Both the position numbers and the translations under genes were made by a program. A stretch of DNA of 64,000 nt from Eucalyptus grandis. Taxonomy: Eukaryota; Streptophyta; Magnoliopsida; Myrtales; Myrtaceae. The notes under the pieces were generated by a model, which worked only from the letters and a program-made list of their open reading frames with translations, did no database searches and was not told where the DNA came from. Below are positions 11,588 to 23,697 of the stretch, one piece after another (the stretch's first letter is position 1; each line of letters starts with the position of its first letter). The stretch lies in contig NC_052618.1 of NCBI RefSeq assembly GCF_016545825.1, forward strand, positions 45,392,196-45,456,195, given 5' to 3'.

Positions 11588-12230
11588 CAATGGACATGTC
11601 GAATCCACGCGTTTCAAGCTCGCGTACTCCTGGGTTAAAGCACATGCGCTGCAGAAATGGACTAAGCAATTAGCGCGAGGATCCTCTTGCAGCTGGTATT
11701 GCTATCTTATCTTGGTGCGGTAGAAGTAGGAGTAGCAGCAGGCGCCCCCGGTCAACAAGGCGATCACCGTGTAAATAGATCCGTGCGCAGGTCATGCCGC
11801 AACAAAAACAATTATGTCGATCCTTCTTCAATTTGTGCGAACGCGATTGATTCTACTTGCAAACCGATCTCTGATCAGCAATCTCCGCAATTCGCCCAAA
11901 TGTGATTAAGGGGCCCCAAAATGACAAGCAACCAATGAGATTGACAGGATATCAACCTACTGAGCCATAGATAACACCTTTTCATCTCTGGATCCACTTA
12001 AAACTCGACATATTACCAAAGTGGTGTAAGATAATTCGATCACTAAATTCTTATAACCCCGCGACATTAGGCAATTGCAATTGGAGTCTTGAGTCTCTTA
12101 ACTGTTCGACTTTTCCCCATCGATTTCATCCAGTAGACGTGTACATGGGCATAACTATTCTATCAAGTGTTAATCCACCTCTAAACCAAATGGATTGCGA
12201 GGAAAATTCCAGAGGACTTACAAGTTAGAA
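11588..12230 (-). pseudogene. PLAC8 pseudogene in unit 1 (exon 3, exon 2, intron 1)
   Basis: The exon 3 relic (about 11,800-11,588, 213 nt like the intact genes) reads IYTVIALLTGGACCYSYFYR, then a nonsense codon, then QYQLQEDPRANCLVHFC and CALTQEYASL. An extra base shifts the frame before the end, and the donor is lost. The exon 2 relic is 11,932-11,861 (72 nt) and reads [17 protein letters not shown]: the CPC motif is broken (C to G, C to L), the acceptor AG is lost and the donor is GC. Intron 1 and the exon 1 edge (to about 12,230) match gene A at 2941-3357 almost base for base. Exon 1 itself is missing; the sequence breaks straight into the inverted repeat. Intron 2 is almost gone, so a deletion or a processed-like rearrangement joined exons 3 and 2. 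Confidence 0.85.
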
Positions 12231-12245
12231 ATCAAAAGCTTTGAT

Positions 12246-12598
12246 TGATAAGACAGCAAGAGGACCCTCGCGCTGATTGCTTACTCCATTTCTGCAGCGA
12301 ATGTGCTTTGACCCAGGAGTACGCGAGCTTGAAGCGCGTGGATTCGACATGTCCATTGACACGTTATTATCAATCAAAGCTTTTGACCATTGATTCTAAT
12401 ATTCTCAGGCCCTGTCAATTCCTTTGAGTTTCGGTCTTGTGACCGTACTCCTTAGATGGAGTGTTTCACACGTTAGTTGGGCCCCTAATCTGCGTAGACC
12501 AAGGGCGAACACTCATCGTTTACAGCATGGACTATCAAGGTATCTAATCCTGTTCGCTCCGCATGCTTTCGCACACCAGCGTCGGTAGGGATTCAGAG
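12246..12598. repeat. Inverted copy of [PLAC8 exon 3 + rrn18]
   Basis: Read on the minus strand it repeats about 11,310-11,697. It begins with the middle of the rRNA piece (ccctaccgacgctggtgtgc), runs through 'gagaatattagaatcaatgg' and ends in the 3' half of PLAC8 exon 3. On the plus strand the PLAC8 part reads QEDPRADCLLHFCSECALTQ. The two arms flank a spacer of about 550 bp holding PLAC8 exon 2 and intron 1. Unit sequence resumes at about 12,600. Confidence 0.9.
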
Positions 12599-12599
12599 T

Positions 12600-13020
12600 T
12601 AGAGGTCTTGAGTTCAAATTTTATCAGACCCCATTTGTCTCCCCAATCAAATATGTTCACGCTTAGTATTAGCAAAAATGATCAGACTTATCGTGAGGAG
12701 AAGTGTGATAATATTTTTATATTAAATCATATTTTCATCTAACAGCTTAAACTTTTAAATAATTGGCATGAGTCTCACAAAATCTTTCAGAAACAAACAA
12801 GAAACGTTGTGAAAAGAAAATAGCAAGAACGATAGAGAGATAAAATAAACATTGGAAAACTTTGGCTAAAAGCTGTTGTAGTTAATGTGGAGCCTTTAAA
12901 GGTTTCATTTTGATGAGAACCTATTGACATGTTTCATCCTTCGTGTAGCAACCATTTGAGAAGAGTCTACGAATGCTTTATGACCTCTTTCTTGCTATGA
13001 CCATTTGGTAGTTTCCTCTT
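12600..13020. repeat. Unit DNA shared with 24.5-25.0 kb
   Basis: Matches about 24,575-25,000: 'gagttcaaattttatcag', 'tttgtctccccaatcaaata' and 'tatgaccatttggtagtttc'. No coding frame seen. It belongs to the spacer between RLP and PLAC8 in the array. Confidence 0.65.
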
Positions 13021-13078
13021 TTATAGTTCTTTTAAGAAACGAAAATCTAGAAATGACTCGGATCACTTAGATCATAGA

Positions 13079-16000
13079 TGTGACAGTCTGAATTTCCAAG
13101 TCTGTTTTCAATGAAATAAATCGGACTTTTCATCGACGTGTCTATAGTGCTATTCTTTGAGCTGATCACTCATGAGATAACTAAACTAGTTGGAGAAGTC
13201 AGTAAGGAATTTTAATGTAACAGGCTTGAGAATTCGACCAGGAATCGACTACTCGACCGTGTTAGTCTGTAAGGGTCATTGCGGTACAATTGAAAATCTA
13301 TCAAAGACCGGAAATAGGTCGATTCGATTGAGATATATAATTAGGCATGGGTGACTTTACCTAATTACAAAATTCACATCAATCGACACTAAACCGATTT
13401 TTCTATCGTTTTGATACCCTATGTCCGTAATTGAAATCTCGAGATTTTTCACGACAACCGAAAGTCGCCAATGAGTCGAAGATGTACATAGTGGCTCGAA
13501 AATAATCAACCACGAGTTCATTGCACCGAAAATTCCCAAAAAACTACCCGATGGTTTAGGTCGCGTTGAAACCACGTTTGACTACCATGGAATTCATTCT
13601 CGATTGCAGAAATTGAGAACTTTCATATGTCACAATTAATCCTAGGGATATTGTTGCATCTTTTCAAAATGTATTGATGACGGGAATAGTTAGTGAAAAG
13701 TGCAAATGCGGCAAATTAAAGGAATAAGAGAAATGTCGTATTTTAAATGGGTTGTTAGTCCTCAATGTGGAACTAATGGAGTTAAGAATTATAAGAGTAA
13801 ACCGAGGGCTCTTCTTGGTTAGTAAGGTTATTAAATGGCCAAGCAAAAGAAAGGAAAAATGAAGAGTAGAAACAATGGAATTCGGATGCCTTCATGTAAG
13901 GGGGAAATTCACTTGCATTTGAGTCTCATTTGAAGGGGATAAGTGTGTTTAAGTGGGGTGGGCCTCTCGACAATGAAATGAGGGAGTTTTTCCATGGAAA
14001 AAGTACTAAAGCTCTTGTGAAAAACAAAAGGCTGTGGAAATGTGAGAGGAGGGACCCTCATGGTCCTTTTTCCTCCCTCTCCTTTCCCCCTCCGTACAAT
14101 CCCCTTCCCCTTCTTGGCACCATGCAACTACTCTCTTCTCTCTCCCCCTTTCTCTTTCTTTCCCTTTCCTTTCTTTTCTCTTAACCGAAAAGCTTGTCTT
14201 TTCTTTTCCCTATCTCTTTTTCTTCCGCGCGTATTTCTTCTCCCTTGCTGCCGTGTGCCTGTCTCCCTCTTTCCCTTTCTTTTCCTTTCCTTTTTCCCTT
14301 TCCTTTTTCAACCGTGCAAGCTGTTGTTTTCTTCTTCTTTAAACGTGCAATCCCCGTTCTTGCTCTCTCTTGGACGACAAACCAGTGACTAAGAAAACGG
14401 AGAAAGGCGTGGTCTTGATGTTACAAAATTCCTGGACCCACAGAAGCTTCGACCTAACTACCACCATGTTTTTTTTTTTTTTTTATCTCTTAGTCTTGGA
14501 GTTCAAGTGATGACAAAACCTCCTCACCAGCATGAGAACAGCTCGGCCAATTAAACACCACGTTTGTTTTTCTCTATCGAAAATTTTGTAATTATGTGTG
14601 TTGTTGTTGCAGTCGCACCGTAGCACACCCCTCTGCTGTTTCGGCTCAACCCCATCACTGACAGACCCAAGGCTTGTCTCTGTGTTGTTGTCCAGTCATC
14701 AGCAAGAGCCGCCTTTAGTTTTAAATAGTCGAGCTGTTCTTCTAAAATTGGAATAGGAGTTGTGTACCTCTGTTTAGGGGTTGAAATTAGTTGAGAAAGG
14801 TTTAGATGAGATTAAAGATAGTTAATATTAGTTTAGTAAGGTTAGATTAGCCATAAGGAGGCTTAGTTTTAATTAAAATAGTAAGATAAGAACCGTAGAG
14901 GATAGTTGGGCCAAAAACATGGGATGTTCTTTAAAACTATTTTCTGGACGTGTACGATTTATTATTTTTATAGACTAACATGTGTTGCGATTTTGAAGTA
15001 AATTCCTTCTGAAGAAATGTTTTACACATTTTCAAGTATAACATATATTTTTCTCACGATTTTTGGGGATTTAAAGAAAAATGATTTTAGCTTCGTTAGC
15101 TTTAAATAGAAACTTGAATTGTATTGGAATTTGCGACCTGTAAGGATTCTATGGGTTGTTACTAACTCTTCGGGTTCGATTTTAAAAATGAGTTATTCAC
15201 GAAAGTTGTTTTTTACATCTTCTCGTTGAACATACTTGAATTTCAGACCAAACAGACCTGTTTCGAACCCCAAACCAAGTTGATTTCGGAAAATAGAACC
15301 GCTGGAAACGGACCCAATTTTAGTGCTGGATTGAATGAATTACTAGGCTGAATCCAGAGGGATCTGGGCCTCGGTGTCTTCATGAAAAAGGTTTTTTTAC
15401 ATGTCCTTTTTCAAACTCATATGAGTTGGTTTCTGGTCTTGAATCCGAAAGTGCGCAACTGGGCAGTTTCTCCCAATTCTGGTCAATAGAAGTTTATAAC
15501 TGTTTTGAGGTGTTTCTTGTTGGAAAATTGTTTAATTGATGTTATGAATGAAATGTGCAATTGAGCATTGAACTGTGACATTGAGTGAATGTATACATGA
15601 CATAAGAATCCGTCACGAGCCTTTGGGGCCGGACGATGCTCCTTCGGGAATGCCCTAAGTCAACGAATGCTGATCGCAGTGGATGCTAGACCGATGCTCC
15701 TAATCGGAAAGCCGTCTAGAGGTAGACGTTGCTACACTCGACGGTGCAAGGCGATGCCCATTTATGCCAGAAGACTGTTATCCGTTGCATTGACTGTGGC
15801 ATGTATGATTACATTAATATTTATATCCTTACATATACTCACGTTAAGGTATTCATATGATGTGTAAACTCAATATTATTAGGTATGATTTGATTGACAC
15901 TAATATGCAGGAACATGCTGGTATTAAAAGAATTGTGAGAAATGTGACTAGGTTGCATGTAGAGTGTACCCTTCTCCTACTCGGGATTTAGGGGATTAAC

Positions 16001-16494
16001 TCAATTGAGATGTGATCTCACCCCATTGTAGGCTAAAATTTTTCAAGTCCCTAGATGGAGGATTTTCAGGAGATGTACAGGGAGTCGAAGGAGGTGAAAG
16101 CTAGGTCTTGGTTTAGTTTCTGTTAGGAGTTGATGGGTCTTCCATCTAGCTTGGACATTGGGTGACAGCCTATGCTTTTGTTATCGAGAAGTTTGACGGG
16201 ATCGCCTGGGACCCTAGTCCCATGGACGAGGAGCTCAGAGCATAGATAGCCTAGAAACTCTTCTTTTTGAAACAGATCCTTGTCATGTTAGACTTTTATG
16301 TGTGTTGTAAAAATATGTGTGTCTAATGTAAATATAATCATATGTTTGCTATCCCATCTCTATATTGTTTGGAGGTTATTATTATGTTTCCGCTTGTGAA
16401 ATAAAATGAATGGGTCAACAACCATTCCTGGGAGGTTGCAAACTTTCATCGACCATTGCGGGATGTGCATGCGCTCGAGATTCGGGTCATGACA
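13079..16494 (+). mobile_element. Solo-LTR-like insertion, 3.4 kb (Ty3-type)
   Basis: Unit 1 sequence up to about 13,020 continues at about 16,495, while unit 2 joins the same flanks within some 20 bp at about 25,005. The inserted DNA starts TGTGACAG and ends GTCATGACA (TG...CA) and is flanked by ATAGA / ATGGA, a 5-bp duplication with one mismatch. It has no coding domains, an internal pyrimidine-rich tract (14,060-14,390) and no second copy in the window. Long LTRs starting TGTGACA are typical of plant Ty3/gypsy elements; the lineage and strand were not determined. Confidence 0.6.
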
Positions 16495-17150
16495 ATGGAA
16501 TCAAATCAAAATAAAAGCAACTCAGCATTCTCGACATCAAATTCATGACACACAGTTGTCTCCGAAATCTTCCTAATTTGGTTTCGATTTAGGCCGCGAT
16601 TGAATGTGTGGATCAATTATTTTGTGTGGATCAATAGTTTTGTGCTGGTGTTCCACTTTCTTTTATTATATGGTCGACTGTTGGTCCTCTGAGTGCTCCA
16701 CCTTCTTTTTGGCTTGTTCTATTCTCCCCAAGATGATGCATGACGTGTTTTGCAAATTGATCATCCGCGTGTCTTTTGACATGTCTTCTTTCTTCAACAC
16801 ATCATATGCTTACATATATCAATCGGTAATACTTTTTACATGGCAAACCAGCCTCCTTTGCTCATCCAAGTGTAACTTTTTTTACTACTGCCGCATTTAG
16901 ATAGAGGTGATCACCCACATCTTGATGAAGAGTACATGACCAAATCAATATACACGTGCATTGTCCAAAAATCGTATCCTTTTGTATCAGAACCCTCTTC
17001 TCATGGGTAAATTTCCTCTTAGAAAGGTGCATGGTAAAAAATTCGGCATCGACATTGAACATCAATTGCACCATGTTAATCTTAGGTCAAAATCACTTTT
17101 CTCGAGCTTAATTAATGAACCAAGACATGGTCAAAGTGGACACACACGAA
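16495..17150. repeat. Unit DNA shared with 25.0-25.67 kb
   Basis: It aligns with 25,010-25,665 ('atcaaatcaaaataaaagca', 'gaaccaagacatggtcaaag'). It marks the right end of unit 1. No stable frame is kept between copies. Confidence 0.65.
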
Positions 17151-17494
17151 TTGAAGGTGTCCGCCAAGACATCCCCTTCCGTCGGGGTTTCTCGCTAGAT
17201 CTCGCGCTGCTCCGTTCGGCGACATTAATGGGGCCCGCAAGACGTCCCCTCCATCACTAATCTACCCTCCTCTCTCTGCCAGAGGTCGTGTTGTGCACGA
17301 GGAAGGAAGGAGGAAGAAGAACGAGAGGGTCGGGCCGCGAAGACAGCAAGCCCAGGGTGAGATGGGCCTTGGGCCGGCGTGGGAACAAGAAAAAGGGCTG
17401 GGGTGAGGCCCAGCCTGCAAGCCAACGTTTTTCTTTTTCTTTTTCTTTTAAAAAAAAAAAAAGAGTTCACATTACTAGCGTCGATATCATTGGA

Positions 17495-18740
17495 GTATGA
17501 GGTTTTTATTGAATCTTGCTTAATTTTCCTCCCCGAACTTAGGTTATCTTAGTTCCCATTTAAATTGTGGCCAAAAGAGAGAGTTCACATTACTAGAGAA
17601 TTTTATCATTGGAGTATACATTTTGACTGACTTCAATTAATGTTATACCCCTGTTAGCAAAATGCTCATACTTTGGTAATGAAACTACATGAATCTAACT
17701 GCGAAGAAAATGTAAATGACAAGGAATTGATACACCTCAAATCAAGTTGTATATAAGATAAATCACAAAGAATTGAAATTACGCAAAAGGACGATACAAG
17801 GATGAGGTTGCAATAATCATTCATGTTATGCTTTCAACCAATTCAGATGATTAAAGAAAATGTGACAGTATATATAAGTTGCCGTAATCATTCTTGCCAT
17901 GCTATCTACCAATTCACATGACGTTGTATTTGTTCAAATTTACTCCATTCGAACTGATTTGGCAAGTATGCAGTGGGAACAACTAGGTACAACATTAGAT
18001 GAGGAACCGGCTCTCATGGAGAAGAGAACAGCCATTGCAAAAGGCTAGAATTTTACCGAGTAATCTAGGGATGAGATGGATGCAGTGGCGGGGAAGTGAG
18101 GGAAGCATTACATTGCATTATATCAGCCAGCTTTCGGCAATCTTTTTTCTCACTTGAATTAGCAGCAGCCGATGCGTCATGATTACATATCAGATCTTTA
18201 TCAATGAAGTTTTTTAGAACTGTTGGTGTTGAATTTGCACCATGCACCTAAGAAAGAAATGTTATGTCTTCATGTTATGTGATTGGGATCATATTGCTGA
18301 AACTTTTTGACAAGGAGCATACAACCTTAGAATTGGGACATCATATCTGTAATAGCTGTAGCATTGCAGAAGGGTTTAGCAAATGGCTTGTTAATATGTT
18401 TGAGGATTTTGCTAGCCTTTATATGGTCCAGAGTCTTTGTTACATATATAAGCTGCTGATAAGATGTTTATGATCATGAAGACAGGAATTTCTAAGTTTA
18501 TGAAACAGATGTACTCTCTATCTATCAAATCTGATAAGTTTCTTCAACTTTCACGAATGCTGCTTAATGCTTGGGGTCGTGCTTGAGGCCCATATATGAT
18601 AATCACCTTTCCTACAACGCATCATAAGAATGATCAAGACTTTAGCTGTCGACTACAAGGAGATCAAAGTAGCTGTTTGAATTTCATACTAAGGTCAGCA
18701 TGGAATCATGTATTGAATAATTGAGAGAATGTGATGTGTG
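17495..18740. repeat. RLP2 3' flank (copy of 6.3-7.4 kb)
   Basis: Second copy of the RLP 3' flank, which fixes the left border of unit 2 at about 17,495. About 17,150-17,490, just left of it, is GC-richer and not shared with the other unit. No gene recognised. Confidence 0.65.
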
Positions 18741-18744
18741 CTTA

Positions 18745-18771
18745 CGAGAGAGAGAGAGAGAGAGAGAGAGA
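18745..18771. repeat. (GA)n microsatellite
   Basis: Dinucleotide run directly 3' of the RLP2 stop, at the place of the longer compound repeat of RLP1. Confidence 0.9.
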
Positions 18772-18780
18772 AGTGCGTAC

Positions 18781-21622
18781 CTAAAAAGCTCTTTTGAACA
18801 GAAGTGTGGTCATCGCCCTCAATATCATTAGCTTTTCGATGATCCTATCCAGTGCTTGACAGTAAGATATCCTCCGAGATTGCTTGAAATGCAATGCACT
18901 GCAAATTCCCAAGAATCCAATTGTGAATCCCGGTCCCAGTCCTGCAAAGAACCAATTATGGGTGTCTAGATTGCCTTCATTAGGTTCATCTCCGTTCCAA
19001 AAATCACCGTCTTGTCCACCGATATCATGATGCTGCTCATCTCCGAGGCAAACTTTTAAAAGAGAGCTCCACAAAGTTCGTCATTACCGCGATACACAGA
19101 TTCATCATCCACAGTATGTAGATGAATACCTGAAGGAATACGGCTGGATAAATTATTGAATGAGAGATTGAGACAATTTAGAAAGTCCAAGCTGGATATG
19201 CTAGGAGGGATTCTACCCGAAATCTTGTTGTTGGATAGGGCAAGGGATTCTAATTTTTTGTCACCAATGTTTGAAGGGATTTTCCCACTCAAATTGTTTC
19301 GAGAGAGGTTCAAATTCTGAAGTTCGACGAGCCTAGTCAACTCTTCTGATATTTCGCCATTTAAATTGTTTGCAGAAAGGTCAATGGAATGGAAGAATCG
19401 GAGTGTCTTGTCATATATTCGGCTAGTTCCCTTTGTATTAACCATGACTATAATCGATGGTGAATACATCCAATACGACTGATAATTGATATCTCCAACC
19501 ATGGACAAGAATCCATTAAAACACGACGGAATGCTTCCGGAAATGTTGTTCTGTGCTAGGCTTAAAAACTGGAGATAATTAAGTTGGCAGAGTTGCGAGG
19601 GAATGCCTCCAGTGAAACTATTCTTCTCAAGATCGATCACGACTAATGATCGAGAATGTCGTCCAAATGAAGGAATTTCACCAGTGAAGTTATTATCACT
19701 TAGATCAAGGAGGCGAAGGTTAGTTAGGTTGGACAAACATTTGGGAAGCACTTGGTCGAAGCCATTTTTATGCAAGATCAGAACTTCTAATTGCTTCATA
19801 TGGCATAAAGAATTAGTGATCTGACCACTTAACCTGTTGTCACCCAGAAGAATCTATTCCAGTGCTTCCAACTTTTTCAGACATAAGGGTAGTCTCCCAG
19901 ATAGTTGGTTCTTTGACAGATCAAGACAAACCAGGTTCTTCATTGCACATAGCGAATTTGGCATGCTGCCACTGAGACCGTTACCAGAAAGACTCAGAAT
20001 TTGTAACAGTTGCATCTTGTTTCCGTCCAATCTGGAAATGGGGCCTCTGAGCATATTGTTATCGAGAGCCAGATCTATAACGTTAAGTGAAATGTCGGAA
20101 AGCCAATTGGGAATTTCATCTGAGATGTTTGCATTGGACATGTACAAGTATGAAATATTCCTCTGTGTTTGAAGCCACAGTGGAAATTTCGGTCCCAGAT
20201 CACAACCTGACATGTCAATCCATTGAACTCGGAATGGAGAAACCCAGGCGGGATCAAAACTTAAAACAAGTTCATTAGACGAAATAATTCGGTCAGGCTC
20301 GTGAGATTAGCAAAGTGCGATTCACTAACAACTCTGTTCAAAGAATTATTTGTTATGTCCAACATCTCTAGACTAGATAGTCGCCCGATACTTTCTGGAA
20401 TGTTACCACTCAATTTGTTGTGGCTGAGATCCGACTCTGTTAGAGATGATAGCTCCCCTAGAGTTACTGGAATAGGTCCCCAAATCGAGTTTTGTGACAG
20501 ACTTCGGTACTCGAGATCTTTGAAACTCTCCAATTGGCGTGCTGGAAAACCACTGAAATTATTGGCAGTGAAATTCACAAATCCTCAAGTTACTTTGTGC
20601 CGACTCCAAAGGACCATGGATGCTGTTCCCAACATCTCCATCAAAGTTATTAAACGCCAACCTTAATTCACGCAACTTGTAGAGACTGCTGAAGTTTTTC
20701 AGAATTTGACCGCCTAGTAAATTACGAGACGCATCGAGAAAGGAAAGTTGTTGATTATTATCAAAGAGTGTCCTGGGAAATGCGCCTTTCAAATGATTTA
20801 CTCTCAAATCGATATGCTGGAGCTTGCTAAAGTTGTAGAACCGAATAGTAGAATTTATTAAATTCCATGATAGATCTAGGAATCTTAAAGAAGTGAAGTT
20901 GACGGATAGAGAGTGAGGAAGTTTTTCGAGAGAACAACCCCTCAACTGCAAAGATTGTAGTGAAGAAAGCATATTAATGGAACTAAACCAATCTGTGGTA
21001 TTCATAAGGCCAATGCCAGAGAGGCGAAGGTATTTCAAGGAAGATAATTTCAACACCCATTGGAGGTTCTCAGTTGTTAAATAACCCCCGCAAACCTACT
21101 AGCAAGATCCAGATACTACAAGTTGGACAGGTTACCGAGGTGATGAGGTATGTTTCCGTCAAAATCTGCGGATGATAGATTAAGATACTCTAGTCTCTGG
21201 AGAGTACCAAGGAATTGGGGGATTTTTTGCTTGGAAAATTTGTTGAGGCTGAGGTCTAGATACTTCAAATGCTTCAATTCAGCCAAAGATGCATGGATTT
21301 TACCTGCCAAACTGCTCTTATCTAGACATGACATATATCCGTTGGGGGAGGTCTCAAAGCATGAATTACGAAGATCGAGTTTGAAAATATGGCCAGTCTT
21401 TTTGCTGCATTCAATTCCTTTCCATTCACGACAGTCCTTGCTAGTCCATGATGACAAGCGTTTAGAATGGTCGATGAGACCTTGCCTGAATTTCAAGAGA
21501 GCTTCCCTCTCCATACCAAAGCAGCTCACATTGGTTAAAGCTTCGGAATGGCCAAACTCAAGTGACTGAAACACGAGAAGAGTCCACGATATAAGGGGTG
21601 CAAAGGTAGGGGATGATGCCAT
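18781..21622 (-). pseudogene. RLP2: LRR receptor-like protein pseudogene
   Basis: It is a paralogue of RLP1 with the same signal peptide start (MASSPTFAPLISWTLL at 21,622), LRRNT cap, LRRs and membrane span. Lesions against RLP1 in order of reading: CAA to TAG nonsense at about 21,118 (after LGNLSNL); a one-base deletion near 21,088; a one-base insertion near 20,573; a small deletion near 20,283; TGG to TAG at about 19,855; and a one-base deletion near 19,063. The 32 bp missing from RLP1 are present here at about 20,045-20,082, so the two copies decayed independently. The last codon is followed by TAG|GTACGC where RLP1 has CAG|GTACGC. Non-functional with high confidence. Confidence 0.92.
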
Positions 21623-23640
21623 TGCTTTCGAAAATCTGGGATTAGGAAATGCAGTGTACTTCCTCCGTTTTATGGTGACATGGGTCTTGGGAAGGTCTTG
21701 ATTGATTTTCATCAAGAAAAGGACATTAATCATTTCCTATTGATTTTGATTTGGCCATCGCTCTCGATCAATGCTATCACATCCCAAATCTTAACAGGAA
21801 AATGGGATGACATGCCTGTCCTTTCACTTGAAGGATGCAACTTCTAACCACCCAAATATCAACTCCCAAAAGTCTCCGTTGATATTGCTCTCGCTCTATT
21901 GTCCAATAACCGATGAATGTAAAAATATTAAGAAGGAATGAGAAAAGCAACTATAACTCAGTAAATAGTACATATCTTTTATAAATAGATCAAGTAGCAA
22001 CTATCCATTAATGTAAGTATAGAGCACTACTAAAAACTTATAATCCAACTCTTTAATATACATATAAAATCATGTACAAGTCATTTCACTCAACAAGCTT
22101 TATACAATTTAGAAAATACTTATTTAAATCATCATAAACATCAATAGTCAAATCCATTGATCAATCTCATTAAAGTCACACGCTAATGGTTTACTCTATT
22201 GATCCATTTCATATCAAAACAAACATCGATGGTCAATTTATCGATCAATCTTTTGTTTAGCATCAAATTATGGTCACAACACCACATCTTATGACAAAGC
22301 GACCAAGATTCCCCATTGTCAAGATCTCTATAATAGCTGATGGCTTGAGCCAAAAGTACTGATAAGCCCATCAATGGGCTCACAATGATATTGAGCACTA
22401 AACCCACATCCTCCAATACCAACAATCGAATCCACAATCAATATCAGCAATTGATTTCACAAAACAAAATGCTTAATCTTTCTAAACTTCGTTCATCAAA
22501 CTGAACACATTTCACACGACATTTCTCGCATTATTTCAAAATTCTTCATACACCAAATTCACAAATCGATATGTATAACATTTCGAAATTTCTTTCATAA
22601 AAAGTTTCTCAAAACGTCTTTCATAAAACGTTTCTTAAATCGTTATACAACTCATTTTATAAACTAATTTTACAAATCATATATAACGTTTCACAATGCC
22701 TTTCCTAAAACATTTCTCAAACCATTTACAATTACCAAAAATTAGTAAATGTCCGATCTAGATTTTATACAACAAACGTACTTATTAATAACTAATAATA
22801 TATCAAATCTTCATTGCTTTTGAAATGTGAGTTTACAAAATCAAAGAAAAGATAGTACTACTTACCTCGGAATGCCTACGGCCAAATAACAAACGTTACT
22901 TGAATCATCAAACTCGTGATTCTATCAAATAATTGAGAAACAATGTTAAAATTAAGTAAAACGCTACCTTAACTACAAAATGGTTAAACCATGCATAAAC
23001 ACTAACAAAACGATTCATACACACTAAGATCGTGCACCCAAAATGATTATTCAAGCCATTCGCAAAGGAAAACTTGGACGTGAAATCCTAAAATTTCACT
23101 CCAACAAAACCGTTGCTTGAAATCAACCTTAGCTTCCATGAAATCCTAGAGCTCCACAACTCTAGAATCAGACTTTGCAGCACAATTTTCACTAAACTCT
23201 GAATTTGAGCCTAGATTCTGAAAACTACTCTGATTAGATGAATAAAGGGCGTGGGCAATTACCAAACGTTACGATATGAAGTCAAATCGACTTGGTGATG
23301 CCTTGGGGCATGAACACGCAAAGCCCTCTCTCTCTTCTTTCCTTTTCTTCTTCTTTTCCTTTCCTCTTTCCTTTTTCTTTCCGTTTGTGTGAGTCTCGGC
23401 CTCTGTGTCTTTAAAAGCTGAAAGTGTCCACTGTTCCTTGTTTTTGTTGACTAAGTCAACTTCCTCATTTTTTTTTTTTTTTTTCGTAGCTTTGATCTTG
23501 TCAGAGTCCATATTTACAAATGCGATGAAAGACAGCCATGTTCCGAAGATGCCTTTCGAACCAAGACCATCCAATCACTAGAGTGTGGCCAAAAGCATGA
23601 CACGTTGCCTAAGTGCAATCCTTTGCAGGGCATTGGACAG
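21623..23640. other. RLP2 5' flank and spacer, no gene
   Basis: The first 200 bp and 22,760-23,640 match unit 1. About 21,825-22,760 is extra AT-rich DNA absent from unit 1; its ends show no clear terminal repeats, so it may equally be a deletion in unit 1. A CT-rich tract lies at 23,320-23,390, and an inverted W-box pair at 23,446-23,460. Confidence 0.55.
23446..23460. promoter_or_regulatory. Inverted W-box pair upstream of RLP2
   Basis: GTTGACTAAGTCAAC keeps both TTGAC cores of the RLP1 copy with one change in the 3-bp spacer. Confidence 0.35.
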
Positions 23641-23697
23641 GAGTTTTAGAGTCAATGGTCAAAAGCTTTGGTTGTTAATCATGTGTGGAAATCGTTA

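Noticed and set aside
14042..14392. Ser/Phe/Pro-rich frame
   Set aside because: It comes from a pyrimidine-rich tract inside the solo-LTR-like insertion.
23269..23574. Lys/Glu-rich minus-strand frame upstream of RLP2
   Set aside because: It is caused by CT/poly-T tracts and is not conserved in unit 1.
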